Positions 8,926 to 18,381 of a DNA stretch of 64,000 nucleotides are shown here, in pieces. Below the pieces are notes generated by a model. It was not told where the DNA came from and did not search any database. It was given only the letters and a program-made list of their open reading frames with translations. The stretch is from a candidate division KSB3 bacterium (GTDB lineage: Bacteria > Moduliflexota > Moduliflexia > Moduliflexales > Moduliflexaceae). Where the stretch lies: NCBI GenBank assembly GCA_002748425.1, contig PDSJ01000024.1, positions 1 through 64,000 on the forward strand, written 5' to 3'. A program made the position numbers and the translations under genes. The first letter of the stretch is position 1, and each line of letters starts with the position of its first letter.

Positions 8926-9542
8926 GCATTGATTTGAGGACCTACAGTTTTCTGGATTCCCTCCAACGACAAATGGCTTCGTTTATCGCCACAATTTCCC
9001 GAGGCTATTATCCTGTTGCTGATCAGGCCTGCTGCGTGATCGAGATCGCCCCAGGCATCGAAATCAACCGTTTGACCGATATTGCCCTGAAAACGACCGG
9101 CGTGCTTCCTGGTTTGCAGGTGGTGGAGCGGGCCTTTGGCTTACTTGAAGTGCATTCCGACGAACAGGGCGACGTCCGTCAGGCTGGCGAGGCCGTTCTG
9201 GAGGCAATCGGGAGAAAGAAAGAGGATCGTCTGAAAGCCACCGTCCTGACCAGTCAGCTTATCCGCCATCTCAGCGATCATCACGCCCAGTTGATCAATC
9301 GCATTCGCTACGGCAATATGGTCCTGCGCGGAGAGACGCTCTACATTCTGGAAGTGGAGCCTGCAGGCTATGCCTATTACGCTGCAAATGAGGCAGAGAA
9401 AGCGTCGCACATCAATATCGTGAACGTACAGGGCTTTGGAAAATTCGGCCGGGTGTATATTGCAGGTGATGAGGCAGAAGTCGTGGAAAGCCAGCAGATC
9501 GTCGAGACCCGGCTGGATGCGATCAGCGGTCGGGATCACTAG
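8922..9542 (+). CDS. BMC-T tandem-domain microcompartment shell protein
   Basis: A 206-residue protein with two BMC domains in tandem, each about 85-90 residues. The first covers about residues 35-105 ([20 protein letters not shown], then [10 protein letters not shown]) and the second about 125-200 ([20 protein letters not shown], then FGRVYIAGD). BMC-T proteins form trimers that replace hexamers in the facet and often make larger, gated pores. It overlaps the BMC-H gene by ATGA, indicating translational coupling. Confidence 0.9.
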   Translation: MSIDLRTYSFLDSLQRQMASFIATISRGYYPVADQACCVIEIAPGIEINRLTDIALKTTGVLPGLQVVERAFGLLEVHSDEQGDVRQAGEAVLEAIGRKKEDRLKATVLTSQLIRHLSDHHAQLINRIRYGNMVLRGETLYILEVEPAGYAYYAANEAEKASHINIVNVQGFGKFGRVYIAGDEAEVVESQQIVETRLDAISGRDH

Positions 9543-9613
9543 CATGCCCGTGTTGTTGCAAGCAGGCTGGGGACCAGGTCCCGCTTGTCACAAGATGAGG
9601 ATGGAAGGACGTT

Positions 9614-9913
9614 ATGTTACTGGCGCGAGTTACAGGCACAGTGGTCTCGTCGCATAAAAGCGACAAACTGGAGGGAATCAGATTTCTCCTGTTAGAAACC
9701 ATTGACCCGGACAGCTTGAACGGCAAAGGCGCGTATGTGGTGGCAATGGATGCCGTAGGAGCCGGAAAAGGCGAGATCGTGTTTTTTGCTGCTGGCAGCA
9801 GTGCGCGGCTCACGGCTGTGACCAAAGACAAACCGGCAGACGCCACGATTATCGCCATTGTGGATGCCATCGAGAAAGACGGTCGATATACCTATCAAAA
9901 AAGCGAACCGTAA
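9614..9913 (+). CDS. BMC-P (EutN/CcmL) pentameric vertex protein 1
   Basis: A 99-residue EutN/CcmL-type protein. It begins MLLARVTGTVVSSHK with a leucine-rich strand (GIRFLLLETID), followed by VVAMDAVGAGKGEIVFFAAGSSAR and a C-terminal IIAIVDAI. Pentamers cap the vertices of the icosahedral shell. Ribosome site GGAAGGA precedes the ATG. It is one of four paralogues in this operon. Confidence 0.93.
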   Translation: MLLARVTGTVVSSHKSDKLEGIRFLLLETIDPDSLNGKGAYVVAMDAVGAGKGEIVFFAAGSSARLTAVTKDKPADATIIAIVDAIEKDGRYTYQKSEP

Positions 9914-9969
9914 CGGCTCAAGGGTCGAGAGCAGTCTGGCTTCACCCTTGAACTGTCAAGGTGTCATGT

Positions 9970-10260
9970 ATGATCCTCGGCAAGGTTGTGGGGACAGTCG
10001 TGAGCAGTCAACGGGCCGACGGACTTGATACGCCAGTTTATCTGCTGATCGAGACATGCGATCAGCAGGGGCAGGGGCAGCAACAGTTCCTGGTGGCTCT
10101 GGATCTGATGGGAGCCGCGCCAGGGGAAATTGTATTGCTGAGTCAGGGAAGCGCAGCACGCCAGACCGCTGTCACAGACGGGAAACCGCTTGACGCAGTG
10201 ACGATCGCGATTGTCGATCAGCTTGATCAAGGCGGGACCCTGACCTATCACAGAGCATAA
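9970..10260 (+). CDS. BMC-P (EutN/CcmL) pentameric vertex protein 2
   Basis: A 96-residue EutN/CcmL family member starting MILGKVVGTVVSSQR, chosen because it aligns with the other vertex proteins; a GTG at 9961 would add three residues. LDLMGAAPGEIVLLSQGSAAR is the conserved middle, and IAIVDQL the end. The ribosome site is weak. It lies 56 bases after vertex protein 1 and 72 before the aldehyde dehydrogenase. Confidence 0.92.
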   Translation: MILGKVVGTVVSSQRADGLDTPVYLLIETCDQQGQGQQQFLVALDLMGAAPGEIVLLSQGSAARQTAVTDGKPLDAVTIAIVDQLDQGGTLTYHRA

Positions 10261-10332
10261 GCCGTCAGCGCACGTGCGCACAGGGAGGAAAGGACTGTGC
10301 CGGCGTTTCGATTCGCCGGATGAGAGAATCTC

Positions 10333-11760
10333 ATGATACACGTCAAAGAAGAGGAAATTCGGCGTCTTGTTGAAACAGTCGTCGAGAACTTGGATCGTGC
10401 ATCGCTGCCGGGCCTACAGGCTGAGCCGCAGAAAAACGCCGGCATTTTTTCAGACATCGAACAGGCGATTTCTGCTGCTGAAACTGCGCATCACAGGCTG
10501 ATGGCGCTTTCCCTTGCAAGCCGAAGCACTCTTATCAGCGCCATGCGGCAGGCTGTTGAGGAGCACAACGAGACCTTGGCAAAAAGGGCCTGCGAAGAAA
10601 CCGGCCGGGGCTACTGGCCTGACAAAGTCCTGAAGAATCATCTGGTCGGCAGCAAAACTCCGGGCACCGAAGATCTCGAAGCGCTCTCCTACAGCGATGA
10701 TCACGGCCTGACTCTGGTTGAACGTGCTCCCTACGGCGTCATCGGCGCCATTATTCCTGTCACCAACCCTTCTTCGACAGTCATCAATAACGGCATCAGC
10801 ATGATTGCCGGCGGCAATGCGGTCGTGTTTAATCCGCATCCCAGCGCCAAACGCGTTTCCTGCCTGACGATTTCACTGCTGAATGAGGCGATTGTGACTG
10901 CCGGTGGTCCGCCCAATCTCCTGACCGCGATTGCTGATCCGTCGATTGAATCCGCCCAGGCGCTGATGAGGCATCCCCGGATCAGGCTCCTCGTTGTCAC
11001 CGGGGGGCCGGCGGTTGTGAAAGCGGCCATGAACAGCGGGAAAAAGGTGATTGCGGCTGGCCCGGGAAATCCGCCCTGCGTCGTCGATGAAAGCGCTGAC
11101 ATCGAAAAAGCCGGACGAGATATTGTCCAGGGAGCCGGCTTTGACCGCAACATTATCTGTATCTGTGAAAAAGAAATTCTGGCAGTCGCGTCGATCGCCG
11201 ATCGTTTGAAACAGGTCATGACAGCGCACGGAGCCTTTGAACTGAACAGGGAGCAGAGCACCAGACTCACTGAGCTTGTGATTTCCAAAGCTGGCGGGCC
11301 AGGGACACCAGGCGTTCCGAATAAAGACTATGTCGGTAAGTCTCCGGCATTCATCGCCGCACAGATCGGCCTGAGCGTTCCGGATTCCACACGCATTCTC
11401 CTCTGTGAAACAGAGCAGCAGCATCCGCTCGTGTGGACCGAACAACTGATGCCGGTCCTGCCTCTGGTCAGAATGCCGCATGTTGACGACGCCATTGACC
11501 TGGCCTTTCAATGCGAACATGGCTTTCGTCACACGGCGGTCATGCATTCATTACATGTCGCCAAACTCTCAAAAATGGCCCGGACCATGAACTGCTCGAT
11601 CTTTGTCAAAAACGGCCCGGCGTACAGCGGTCTGGGACAGGGGGGCGCCGGATTTAGCTCCTTCACGATTGCCAGTCCCACTGGCGAGGGCCTGACACGA
11701 GCGCGAACCTTCACCCGCGAGCGCCGTTGTACGCTGGTGGAGTATTTCAGGATCGTCTAG
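10333..11760 (+). CDS. CoA-acylating aldehyde dehydrogenase, microcompartment cargo (PduP/EutE-like)
   Basis: This 475-residue enzyme oxidises an aldehyde with NAD+ and coenzyme A to acyl-CoA. The catalytic cysteine is in FDRNIICICEKE (around residue 280), the PduP/EutE type motif. PYGVIGAIIPVTNPSST and GPGNPPCVVDE are also diagnostic. Residues 1-20 form a predicted amphipathic helix (IRRLVETVVENLDRA) followed by a loose linker, as in encapsulation peptides that target cargo into shells. With DeoC in the same operon, acetaldehyde is the likely substrate. The stop is 5 bases before the third vertex protein. Confidence 0.93.
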   Translation: MIHVKEEEIRRLVETVVENLDRASLPGLQAEPQKNAGIFSDIEQAISAAETAHHRLMALSLASRSTLISAMRQAVEEHNETLAKRACEETGRGYWPDKVLKNHLVGSKTPGTEDLEALSYSDDHGLTLVERAPYGVIGAIIPVTNPSSTVINNGISMIAGGNAVVFNPHPSAKRVSCLTISLLNEAIVTAGGPPNLLTAIADPSIESAQALMRHPRIRLLVVTGGPAVVKAAMNSGKKVIAAGPGNPPCVVDESADIEKAGRDIVQGAGFDRNIICICEKEILAVASIADRLKQVMTAHGAFELNREQSTRLTELVISKAGGPGTPGVPNKDYVGKSPAFIAAQIGLSVPDSTRILLCETEQQHPLVWTEQLMPVLPLVRMPHVDDAIDLAFQCEHGFRHTAVMHSLHVAKLSKMARTMNCSIFVKNGPAYSGLGQGGAGFSSFTIASPTGEGLTRARTFTRERRCTLVEYFRIV

Positions 11761-11765
11761 CCGTT

Positions 11766-12044
11766 ATGAAATTAGGAAAAGTCATCGGACGGGTCGTATG
11801 CAGTAAACACCTCGAAGAGCTTGAAGGCTTGACGCTGCTGCTCGTACAAACGCTCGATGAAACACAGCGCGCAGTTGGTACGCCTCTGGTGGCTTTTGAC
11901 ACGGTTCAGGCCGGTGAAGGCGATCTGGTCTTTTACGAGACCAGCAAAGAAGCGGGCCGGGCCTTGCGCGAGTGGTTTACGCCAGCGGATGCAGCAGTGA
12001 TCGGCCTTGTCGATCACATGACTCTCGAGGACTCGCAGACATGA
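11766..12044 (+). CDS. BMC-P (EutN/CcmL) pentameric vertex protein 3
   Basis: A 92-residue EutN/CcmL homologue starting MKLGKVIGRVVCSKHLEEL. The conserved core is LVAFDTVQAGEGDLVFYETSKEAGRAL, ending with VIGLVDHM. It is the most diverged of the four paralogues in its middle part. Its TGA overlaps the ATG of vertex protein 4 (ATGA), so both are translated together. Confidence 0.92.
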   Translation: MKLGKVIGRVVCSKHLEELEGLTLLLVQTLDETQRAVGTPLVAFDTVQAGEGDLVFYETSKEAGRALREWFTPADAAVIGLVDHMTLEDSQT

Positions 12045-12319
12045 TTCTGGCAAAAGTGACAGGGAATGTTGTCTCCACGATCAAACATCAGGATTACTCT
12101 AAGTATCCTCTCCTGCTGATTCAGCCCATTGATCCGGCAGGAACTCCGTGCGGTACGATCCTTTTGGCAGTGGATACTGCCCAGGCCGGCCCCGGAGATA
12201 CGGTCCTGGTTATTGATGAAGGCGGCGCCGGACGAGCGGTTGCAGACGCAGCTGATAAGAAAACAATACGAACGGTCGTCGCTGGAATTGTCGACGAAGT
12301 CAGCGTAGATTCAAAATAG
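12041..12319 (+). CDS. BMC-P (EutN/CcmL) pentameric vertex protein 4
   Basis: A 92-residue EutN/CcmL homologue: MILAKVTGNVVSTIKHQDY, LLAVDTAQAGPGDTVLVIDEGGAGR, then VAGIVDEV. ATG 12041 is chosen because it aligns with the paralogues and overlaps the previous stop. Its lysine-aspartate-tyrosine loop after the first strand replaces the usual leucine-rich segment. Confidence 0.92.
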   Translation: MILAKVTGNVVSTIKHQDYSKYPLLLIQPIDPAGTPCGTILLAVDTAQAGPGDTVLVIDEGGAGRAVADAADKKTIRTVVAGIVDEVSVDSK

Positions 12320-12331
12320 AGGCATAAAGAC

Positions 12332-12529
12332 ATGGTAGATGAAATTTTTTCACCTCAGCATAGTGATAAGGATCTGGAATACGATCAGGAGGGTAGAGAC
12401 GCACTCTTCGAGAAAGAGAACGAGAGTGCTCATGACGAGTCTTCTGAGATCATGAAGAAGTATCTGAACTGTATAAAACACCCATCGGGCAGAAAACGGC
12501 GGCGCTGTATTTCCAGGGAACTCGGCTGA
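12332..12529 (+). CDS. Possible small acidic protein within the microcompartment operon
   Basis: A 65-codon ORF, 12 bases after the fourth vertex gene. The product is charged (many Asp/Glu, then a basic KHPSGRKRRR end) with no recognised domain and no clear ribosome site. It may be spurious; the gap it fills (12320-12636) otherwise holds nothing recognisable. Confidence 0.3.
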   Translation: MVDEIFSPQHSDKDLEYDQEGRDALFEKENESAHDESSEIMKKYLNCIKHPSGRKRRRCISRELG

Positions 12530-12636
12530 TCAGGCTGAGGACGAACGTTACTGCAGAAATGTTGAACATGGAGCTGCAGAGCGCTTTCCCTGTCAGGATC
12601 AGGGACGCTAGCAGCAGCAGGAAGAGAGGACAGCTT

Positions 12637-13218
12637 GTGACAGAGAAGACTCTTGACGTCTTGGTGCGCTCCATTGTGAAAGAACTGCTTGAGAAGCAAG
12701 CAAGCCCCGTGCAGGCTGCGTCACAGCCTCGGACACCGCCTTCCAGGAACCAGAAGGATACGGTGCAGCGCGTTGCGCTCGGATCGGATCACGGCGGTTT
12801 CGATGCCAAAAAAACGCTTAAAAGCTATTTGCACACGCTGGGTTACACGATTCATGATGTGGGAGTCCACTGCAAGAAACGCGTCGATTACCCGGATTAT
12901 GCCCTGGCAGTTGCTCAAAAAGTCGCCTCTGGCGCATGCGAACGCGGAATTATGATTGATGGCGCCGGCATCGGCTCTTCGATGGTCTGCAACAAAGTCC
13001 GGGGAATCCGGGCGGCCTTCTGCTGTGACATCGACGCCATCATCAACAGCCGGAAGCATAACAACGCCAATGTGCTGACATTGGGCGGGCTGCGTGATCC
13101 TGCTGCCGAACTCTGCGAGATGGCAAAAGTCTGGCTGGAATGCAGATTCGCGGGAGGACGGCACTGGGTGCGTATCAATAAGATGATGGCTGTTGAGCGA
13201 AGCCACAGACACGAATGA
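12637..13218 (+). CDS. rpiB: RpiB/LacAB-family sugar-phosphate isomerase, microcompartment cargo
   Basis: The GTG at 12637 after AGAGAGGA is the preferred start; the frame is open from an ATG at 12559 but without a ribosome site. The product is about 193 residues, 40-50 longer than plain RpiB because of an N-terminal extension. That extension begins with an amphipathic helix ([17 protein letters not shown]) and a proline-rich linker, typical of an encapsulation peptide. The body has [16 protein letters not shown] and GGRHWVR, matching substrate-binding residues of ribose-5-phosphate isomerase B. The usual catalytic cysteine in ICGTG is replaced: the motif reads IDGAGIG. Substrate may therefore differ from ribose 5-phosphate. 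Confidence 0.85.
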   Translation: MTEKTLDVLVRSIVKELLEKQASPVQAASQPRTPPSRNQKDTVQRVALGSDHGGFDAKKTLKSYLHTLGYTIHDVGVHCKKRVDYPDYALAVAQKVASGACERGIMIDGAGIGSSMVCNKVRGIRAAFCCDIDAIINSRKHNNANVLTLGGLRDPAAELCEMAKVWLECRFAGGRHWVRINKMMAVERSHRHE

Positions 13219-13267
13219 GAACTCTTTTTCCGACAGCGTCCCCGGACAGGGGAAGGTCTGTGCGGAC

Positions 13268-14065
13268 ATGATATATAAGCGTATGGAAAAAAACGAATTA
13301 ATTACGAGCATAACCAAAAAAGTGATGCAGCGGCTTTCTGCCGCCCAAGATCTGCAAGCAGCGAGCAGGTACTGTGAAGCAGCAGACACAATGGGTTCTG
13401 CGGATCTGGCCCAATATATCGATCATACGATCTTAGCACCTGATGCCACCGAAGAAGCAGTGGGGAAGATTTGCAGTGAAGCGCTGCAGTACCACTTCAA
13501 ATCCGTCTGCATCAATTCGAGCCACGTGGCTTACGTCTCCGGGAAGCTCCAGCGCAGTGGCGTACAGACATGCTCAGTGGTCGGTTTTCCGCTGGGTGCA
13601 GCGCTGTCACAGGCCAAAGCCTTTGAAACCCGCCAGGCCATTGCCGATGGGGCCGGAGAAATCGATATGGTCCTCAACATCGGCGCCCTGAAATCCGGTG
13701 ATGTAAAAACAGTGGAAGATGATATTCGCGCTGTCCGCCGGGCAACGCGCGGGACAACGATTCTGAAAGTCATCCTTGAAACCTGTCTGCTCACTGATGC
13801 CGAAAAAGTGCTGGCCTGTGAAATCTCCAAAAACGCTGGGGCCGACTTTGTCAAAACCAGTACCGGCTTTTCAAAGGGTGGAGCCACAGTGGAAGACATC
13901 GCCTTGATGCGCCGCGCGGTCGGCCCTGAGATGGGCGTCAAAGCCAGCGGCGGAATCCGGGACGCATCAAAAGCCCTGGCCATGATCCACGCCGGAGCCA
14001 CCCGGCTCGGCACCTCTGCGAGCGTGGCTATTGTGACCGGCGTACAGGGCAAAAGCGGATATTAA
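13268..14065 (+). CDS. deoC: Deoxyribose-phosphate aldolase, microcompartment cargo
   Basis: DeoC cleaves 2-deoxyribose 5-phosphate to glyceraldehyde 3-phosphate and acetaldehyde through a Schiff base. The catalytic lysine is in FVKTSTGF, with the second lysine in [23 protein letters not shown] and [12 protein letters not shown] are further family motifs. The N-terminus carries an amphipathic helix ([15 protein letters not shown]) plus linker, an apparent encapsulation peptide. Start is uncertain: ATG 13268 follows AGGGGAAGG at long spacing, ATG 13283 begins at the helix, and ATG 13193 would overlap rpiB by 26 bases. The neighbouring aldehyde dehydrogenase would consume the acetaldehyde. Confidence 0.92.
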   Translation: MIYKRMEKNELITSITKKVMQRLSAAQDLQAASRYCEAADTMGSADLAQYIDHTILAPDATEEAVGKICSEALQYHFKSVCINSSHVAYVSGKLQRSGVQTCSVVGFPLGAALSQAKAFETRQAIADGAGEIDMVLNIGALKSGDVKTVEDDIRAVRRATRGTTILKVILETCLLTDAEKVLACEISKNAGADFVKTSTGFSKGGATVEDIALMRRAVGPEMGVKASGGIRDASKALAMIHAGATRLGTSASVAIVTGVQGKSGY

Positions 14066-14464
14066 CACAGAGCGGCCGGCTGTGGCGCAGATGTCCCCCG
14101 GCCGGCACACCGACTCATCCACCGCTCAACTGTGGTCCCCAGCCCCTCGGGGGTCTTCCTGTCGCAGATCCTGTCATGGAACGCGCGGCCTGGGCTGCTG
14201 CTTCCTGCTGATCATCGTTGCGCAGTGGATCGCACGTAAGCGGCGATCATCATGGACAGGACTGCATGACGGGTCGTTACGCATTTTTCCCGAATGCCCA
14301 GTCCTGCAAGGGCGTTCCGCTTTTTGCGACATCTTTTCCGCAAGGCGCATCAAGAGTTTTCGCTTGACAAAATCGGAGACAGGCACGATTGACGTATAGA
14401 CTTGCAAATTTTGCTGCCTAAGTACGCTTCAATTCTCTAACAAGCATTTGTAAGGAGGTCATTC
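14066..14464. other. Intergenic region between the microcompartment operon and the DUF465 gene
   Basis: About 400 bases without a credible gene. GC-rich inverted segments just after deoC (GCCGGC...GCCGGC at about 14073-14105, and CCCC...GGGG near 14135-14153) may end the operon but lack T-runs. TTGACA at 14364-14369 and TATAGA at 14395-14400 are present but 25 bases apart, too far for a standard promoter. Confidence 0.4.
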
Positions 14465-14695
14465 ATGTCATCAGTATCTGTAGAAGAGGCCCAGGAAATT
14501 TTGAAAAACGAGAATGAAGAATTCGCTCGAATATATCGCAGGCATCGCGAACTGGATGAGAAAGTCAGCGCGCTGGAAGAACTGCACCACCTGACTCCAG
14601 AGGAAGAGATTCAGAAAAAAACCATGAAAAAGGATAAGCTACGGCTGAAAGACAAGATGGCTGAAATGATCGACGAATATCGGGCAAGCCGTTAA
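14465..14695 (+). CDS. DUF465/YdcH-like small coiled-coil protein
   Basis: A 76-residue, highly charged helical protein with ribosome site TAAGGAGGT. The pattern (ENEEFARIYRRHRELDEKV... LTPEEEIQKKTMKKDKLRLKDKM) matches the DUF465 family in both length and layout: an N-terminal helix with RHxxLD, then a linker and a KKxKLxLKD helix. Family function is not established. It is a single-gene unit with a strong hairpin directly behind it. Confidence 0.75.
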   Translation: MSSVSVEEAQEILKNENEEFARIYRRHRELDEKVSALEELHHLTPEEEIQKKTMKKDKLRLKDKMAEMIDEYRASR

Positions 14696-14727
14696 ACAGG
14701 GCAGAGTTGCCTTTGGCCTGACAGCAG

Positions 14728-14803
14728 CAAAACCCCGGCTTCATTCACAGCGCGAATGCGAAAACGTCTTTTGACGGAATGATGTCGGGGTTTTGTTGTT
14801 TTT
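14728..14803 (+). terminator. Long-stem terminator behind the DUF465 gene, possible attenuator for ilvB
   Basis: A 19-bp stem with two mismatches pairs 14728-14746 with 14777-14795 (CAAAACCCCGGC... / ...GTCGGGGTTTTG). Its loop carries a second small hairpin (CGTC TTTT GACG). A T-rich tail follows. It lies about 115 bases before ilvB, for which no other promoter is evident. Confidence 0.8.
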
Positions 14804-14918
14804 CTATTCGAGACACAGCAACGATGAGGAGAAAAGAGGTCCGGCGCAGCAGGAAGCTGGGCAGGCCCCGTTTTCAGGGGGGCTCGTCCCTGTTTCCATG
14901 TTTCGGATGTTTCAAGGT

Positions 14919-16601
14919 ATGAAAATGACTGGTGCGCGTATACTCTTAGAATGTTTACAGCGTGAAGGGGTGGAGATGGCCTTTGGTTATCCTGGTGCAG
15001 TTACCTTGCCTCTTCACGACGAGATTGAGGATTTGGGCATTCGTTTCGTCCTGACCCGCCATGAACAAGGCGCGATTCATGCTGCCACCGGCTATGCCCG
15101 AGCCACCGGGAAGGTCGGGGTCTGTATTGTTACGTCAGGCCCCGGGGGCACAAATTTAGTCACCGGCATTGCCGATGCGTTCATGGATTCCGTGCCCGTG
15201 GTGGCTTTTACCGGTCAGGTCCCGCGCCTGATGATCGGCAACGACGCCTTTCAGGAAGCTGATATCGTCGGCATTACCCGCTCGATCACCAAGCATAACT
15301 ATCTTGTGCAGGATGTCGAAGACTTTTCAACGACCGTCCGCTCTGCCTTCCATATTGCCAAAACAGGCCGACCCGGGCCGGTTCTTGTTGATATGCCGAA
15401 AGACACGTTAATGGCAGAAACGGAATTCATGTATCCTGAGAAAGTGACGCTTCGAGGCTATAATCCGAACTATTACGGCAATGCCATGCAGATCAGACGG
15501 GCTGCGGAGGCGATCGGACGGGCGAAACGCCCGGTGGTCTACAGCGGCGGCGGCGTGATCAGCTCGAATGCTTCTGAGGAATTACGCAGCCTGGTTCATC
15601 AGACTTCTATGCCGATTACGTCGACTTTAATGGGCCTGGGAGCGTTTCCGGGTGATGATCCTCTTTTTCTCGGTATGCTCGGCATGCACGGCACGCAGTC
15701 TGCCAATCTGGCAGTGACCGGCTGCGATCTGCTGATTGCAATCGGCGCGCGGTTTGACGACCGCGTCACAGGAGCGTTGGACAGCTTTGCGCCGAACGCC
15801 GAGATTCTCCATATCGATATTGATCCCTCATCGATCAGTAAGAATATCAGAGTTGACACCCCGATCGTCGGCGACATCAAACTTGTCTTAACAGAGCTGA
15901 ACGCTATTGTCAAAGGCGGCGACTATGCGGACTGGCATCAGCAGATCGCAGAATGGAAACGTGAAAAAGCCCTGCATTACGAGAAATCCGATCACACGAT
16001 CAAGCCGCAGCACGTGGTTGAGACGATCGCAGAACTCACTCGTGGGGAGGCCGTGATCACCACTGAGGTCGGCCAGCATCAGATGTGGGCCGCTCAATAT
16101 GGCATCTACAAGCACCCCCGCAGCTTTATCAGCTCCGGCGGACTGGGGGTGATGGGTTTCGGATTTCCGGCCGCCATCGGCGCTCAGGCCGGCTGTCCGG
16201 AAAAGCTGGTCATTGACATTGCCGGCGACGGCAGCTTTCAGATGGTGGTTCAAGAGCTTGCCACTGCTGTCTGCGCAGCGCTTCCGGTCAAAGTCGTCAT
16301 TTTGAACAATGGAGTGCTCGGCATGATTCGCCAGTGGCAGGACCTGTTCTACGGGCAGCGTTTCAGGCATTCGGTCCTGCGCCATCAGACCGGGACCTAT
16401 TATCCTGATTTTGTCAAGCTGGCCGAAGCCTATGGGGCTGTCGGGATCCGGATCAAGAGCCCGGGAAAGCTGAAATCACAACTGCAAGACGCTTTTGACA
16501 CTCCGGGACCTGTGCTGATCGATGTGATTGTGAGTGAAGAAGAAAACGTCTATCCCATGGTGCCGGCCGGAGCCGGCATTTCCGAGATGCTGGTCGAATA
16601 G
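14919..16601 (+). CDS. ilvB: Acetolactate synthase large subunit, copy 1
   Basis: A thiamine-diphosphate enzyme that condenses pyruvate to acetolactate (or with 2-oxobutyrate). The chosen start [11 protein letters not shown] aligns with copy 2; upstream in-frame ATGs at 14898 and 14793 exist, the latter inside the terminator stem. About 560 residues. The catalytic glutamate is in TRHEQGA, the FAD-domain region reads RFDDRVTG, and the ThDP/Mg motif is GDGSFQM...LNNGVLGM. Compared with copy 2 the first loop reads [14 protein letters not shown], where copy 2 has [14 protein letters not shown]. It heads ilvB-ilvB-ilvN-ilvN-ilvC. Confidence 0.92.
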   Translation: MKMTGARILLECLQREGVEMAFGYPGAVTLPLHDEIEDLGIRFVLTRHEQGAIHAATGYARATGKVGVCIVTSGPGGTNLVTGIADAFMDSVPVVAFTGQVPRLMIGNDAFQEADIVGITRSITKHNYLVQDVEDFSTTVRSAFHIAKTGRPGPVLVDMPKDTLMAETEFMYPEKVTLRGYNPNYYGNAMQIRRAAEAIGRAKRPVVYSGGGVISSNASEELRSLVHQTSMPITSTLMGLGAFPGDDPLFLGMLGMHGTQSANLAVTGCDLLIAIGARFDDRVTGALDSFAPNAEILHIDIDPSSISKNIRVDTPIVGDIKLVLTELNAIVKGGDYADWHQQIAEWKREKALHYEKSDHTIKPQHVVETIAELTRGEAVITTEVGQHQMWAAQYGIYKHPRSFISSGGLGVMGFGFPAAIGAQAGCPEKLVIDIAGDGSFQMVVQELATAVCAALPVKVVILNNGVLGMIRQWQDLFYGQRFRHSVLRHQTGTYYPDFVKLAEAYGAVGIRIKSPGKLKSQLQDAFDTPGPVLIDVIVSEEENVYPMVPAGAGISEMLVE

Positions 16602-16674
16602 GAGGCGGAAGGGTTTCTGCATCTTCCCCAGTATCGCATAACTTGCTTAACGAGGCAAGAGGAGGCAATCTTTT

Positions 16675-18375
16675 ATGAAAATGACTGGTTCAGAGCTTGT
16701 CATTCAACTCTTGAAAGAACATAGCGTTGATCTGGTGTTCGGCTATCCGGGCGGCGCGATTATGCCGATCTACGATGCCCTTTATGACTCCGGCATCACA
16801 CATATTTTAACACGTCATGAACAGGGCGCCTGCCATGCCGCAGACGGCTATGCCCGAGTCAGCGGCAACGTCGGAGTCGTCTTGGCCACGTCCGGTCCCG
16901 GGGCGACAAATCTGGTGACCGGCCTGGCCAACGCTCTCATGGATTCCGTACCGATCATCGCGATTTCTGGTCAGGTGACGACCTCCGCCATCGGAACAGA
17001 TGCCTTTCAGGAAGCGGATATTTACGGCATTACCATTCCGGTGACAAAATATAACTATCTGGTAAAAGATGTCAACGATCTGCCGTCAGTTTTTGCCGAA
17101 GCCTTTTACATCGCCGGGACCGGGCGTCCGGGACCGATTTTAATCGACATCCCGAAAAACGTGCAAGTCGCTCAGATCGACTATGAACCCGGCACAACGG
17201 CTGTAATCCCCTTACTCAAGTATACCCCTGCAGTCACGTATGATTACGATGCTCAGCTCGATCAGGTGCTGGAGGTCGTTCGGAAATCTCAGCGCCCGGT
17301 CCTGTATGTCGGCGGTGGAGCTGCCATTTCAGACGCCCATGAAGAGATCACGGCCCTGGCTCGGCAGGCGGCGATCCCGGTGACTACGACCCTGCTGGGA
17401 CTCGGAAGCTTTCCAGGCGACGATCCGTTGTTTATGGGCATGCCGGGTATGCACGGGACACGCTATGCCAATGAAGCCTTCGCACATGCCGACCTGGTGA
17501 TTGCAGCAGGAGCGCGTTTCGATGATCGTGTCACTGGCGATGTGACCCAATTCGTAAAAAACGCACAGGTCGTACACATCGACATCGATCCTGCCGAACA
17601 CAGCAAAATCATCCCTGCCGACATCCCGATCGTCGGAGATCTGAAGGCAGTCCTGGCTGCGCTTCTGAAAAAACTCGATGGCATCGAGCTTGATACACAC
17701 GATGCCTGGCTACGGCAGATCGACGGCTGGAAAACGCAATACCCGCTGCATTACGAAGCTTCCGACACGCATGTCAAGCCGCAATATGTCATTGAAGAGT
17801 TATCGAAACTGACCAATGGCGACGCGATCGTGACGACCGGGGTCGGGCAGCATCAAATGTGGGCGGCCCAGTACTATACGTTCAGGAATCCACGCAGTTT
17901 CGTGAGTTCAGGCGGACTCGGCACCATGGGCTTCGGACTGCCTTCGGGACTCGGCGCACAAATCGCCCAACCAGAGAGAACCGTGTTCTGCATCACTGGT
18001 GACGGCAGTTTTCAGATGAACCTTCAGGAGCTTGTCACGCTCGGATATTACCAGATCCCTCTGAAGGTCATTCTCCTGGATAACGGCTATCTGGGGATGG
18101 TGCGCCAGTGGCAGGAGTTTTTCTTCGAGCGCCGCTATTCCGCCACGCATCTCGAACACGGCAATCCCGATTTTCTCGGAATTGCCAAGGCTTGCGGCGT
18201 TGACGGCATCAGTGTCGGCAGCAGCGCAGAGCTGCGTCCGGCTCTGGAAAAGGCTCTGCACATCAAAGGCCCGGTGCTGATTCACTGCCGGATTGCGCAG
18301 GAAGAAAATGTATTCCCAATGATTCCATCAGGAAAAACTGTCTACGATACGATCGGCGAACGACATGGAGGTTAG
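16675..18375 (+). CDS. ilvB: Acetolactate synthase large subunit, copy 2
   Basis: A 566-residue paralogue of the preceding gene with all ThDP and FAD motifs: [56 protein letters not shown] and [13 protein letters not shown]. Its first loop is the canonical bacterial IlvB form, so this copy is the more likely housekeeping enzyme. Ribosome site GAGGAGG precedes the ATG. It lies 73 bases after copy 1 and 6 bases before the first small subunit, so the two are probably co-translated. Confidence 0.95.
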   Translation: MKMTGSELVIQLLKEHSVDLVFGYPGGAIMPIYDALYDSGITHILTRHEQGACHAADGYARVSGNVGVVLATSGPGATNLVTGLANALMDSVPIIAISGQVTTSAIGTDAFQEADIYGITIPVTKYNYLVKDVNDLPSVFAEAFYIAGTGRPGPILIDIPKNVQVAQIDYEPGTTAVIPLLKYTPAVTYDYDAQLDQVLEVVRKSQRPVLYVGGGAAISDAHEEITALARQAAIPVTTTLLGLGSFPGDDPLFMGMPGMHGTRYANEAFAHADLVIAAGARFDDRVTGDVTQFVKNAQVVHIDIDPAEHSKIIPADIPIVGDLKAVLAALLKKLDGIELDTHDAWLRQIDGWKTQYPLHYEASDTHVKPQYVIEELSKLTNGDAIVTTGVGQHQMWAAQYYTFRNPRSFVSSGGLGTMGFGLPSGLGAQIAQPERTVFCITGDGSFQMNLQELVTLGYYQIPLKVILLDNGYLGMVRQWQEFFFERRYSATHLEHGNPDFLGIAKACGVDGISVGSSAELRPALEKALHIKGPVLIHCRIAQEENVFPMIPSGKTVYDTIGERHGG

Positions 18376-18381
18376 ACACTT

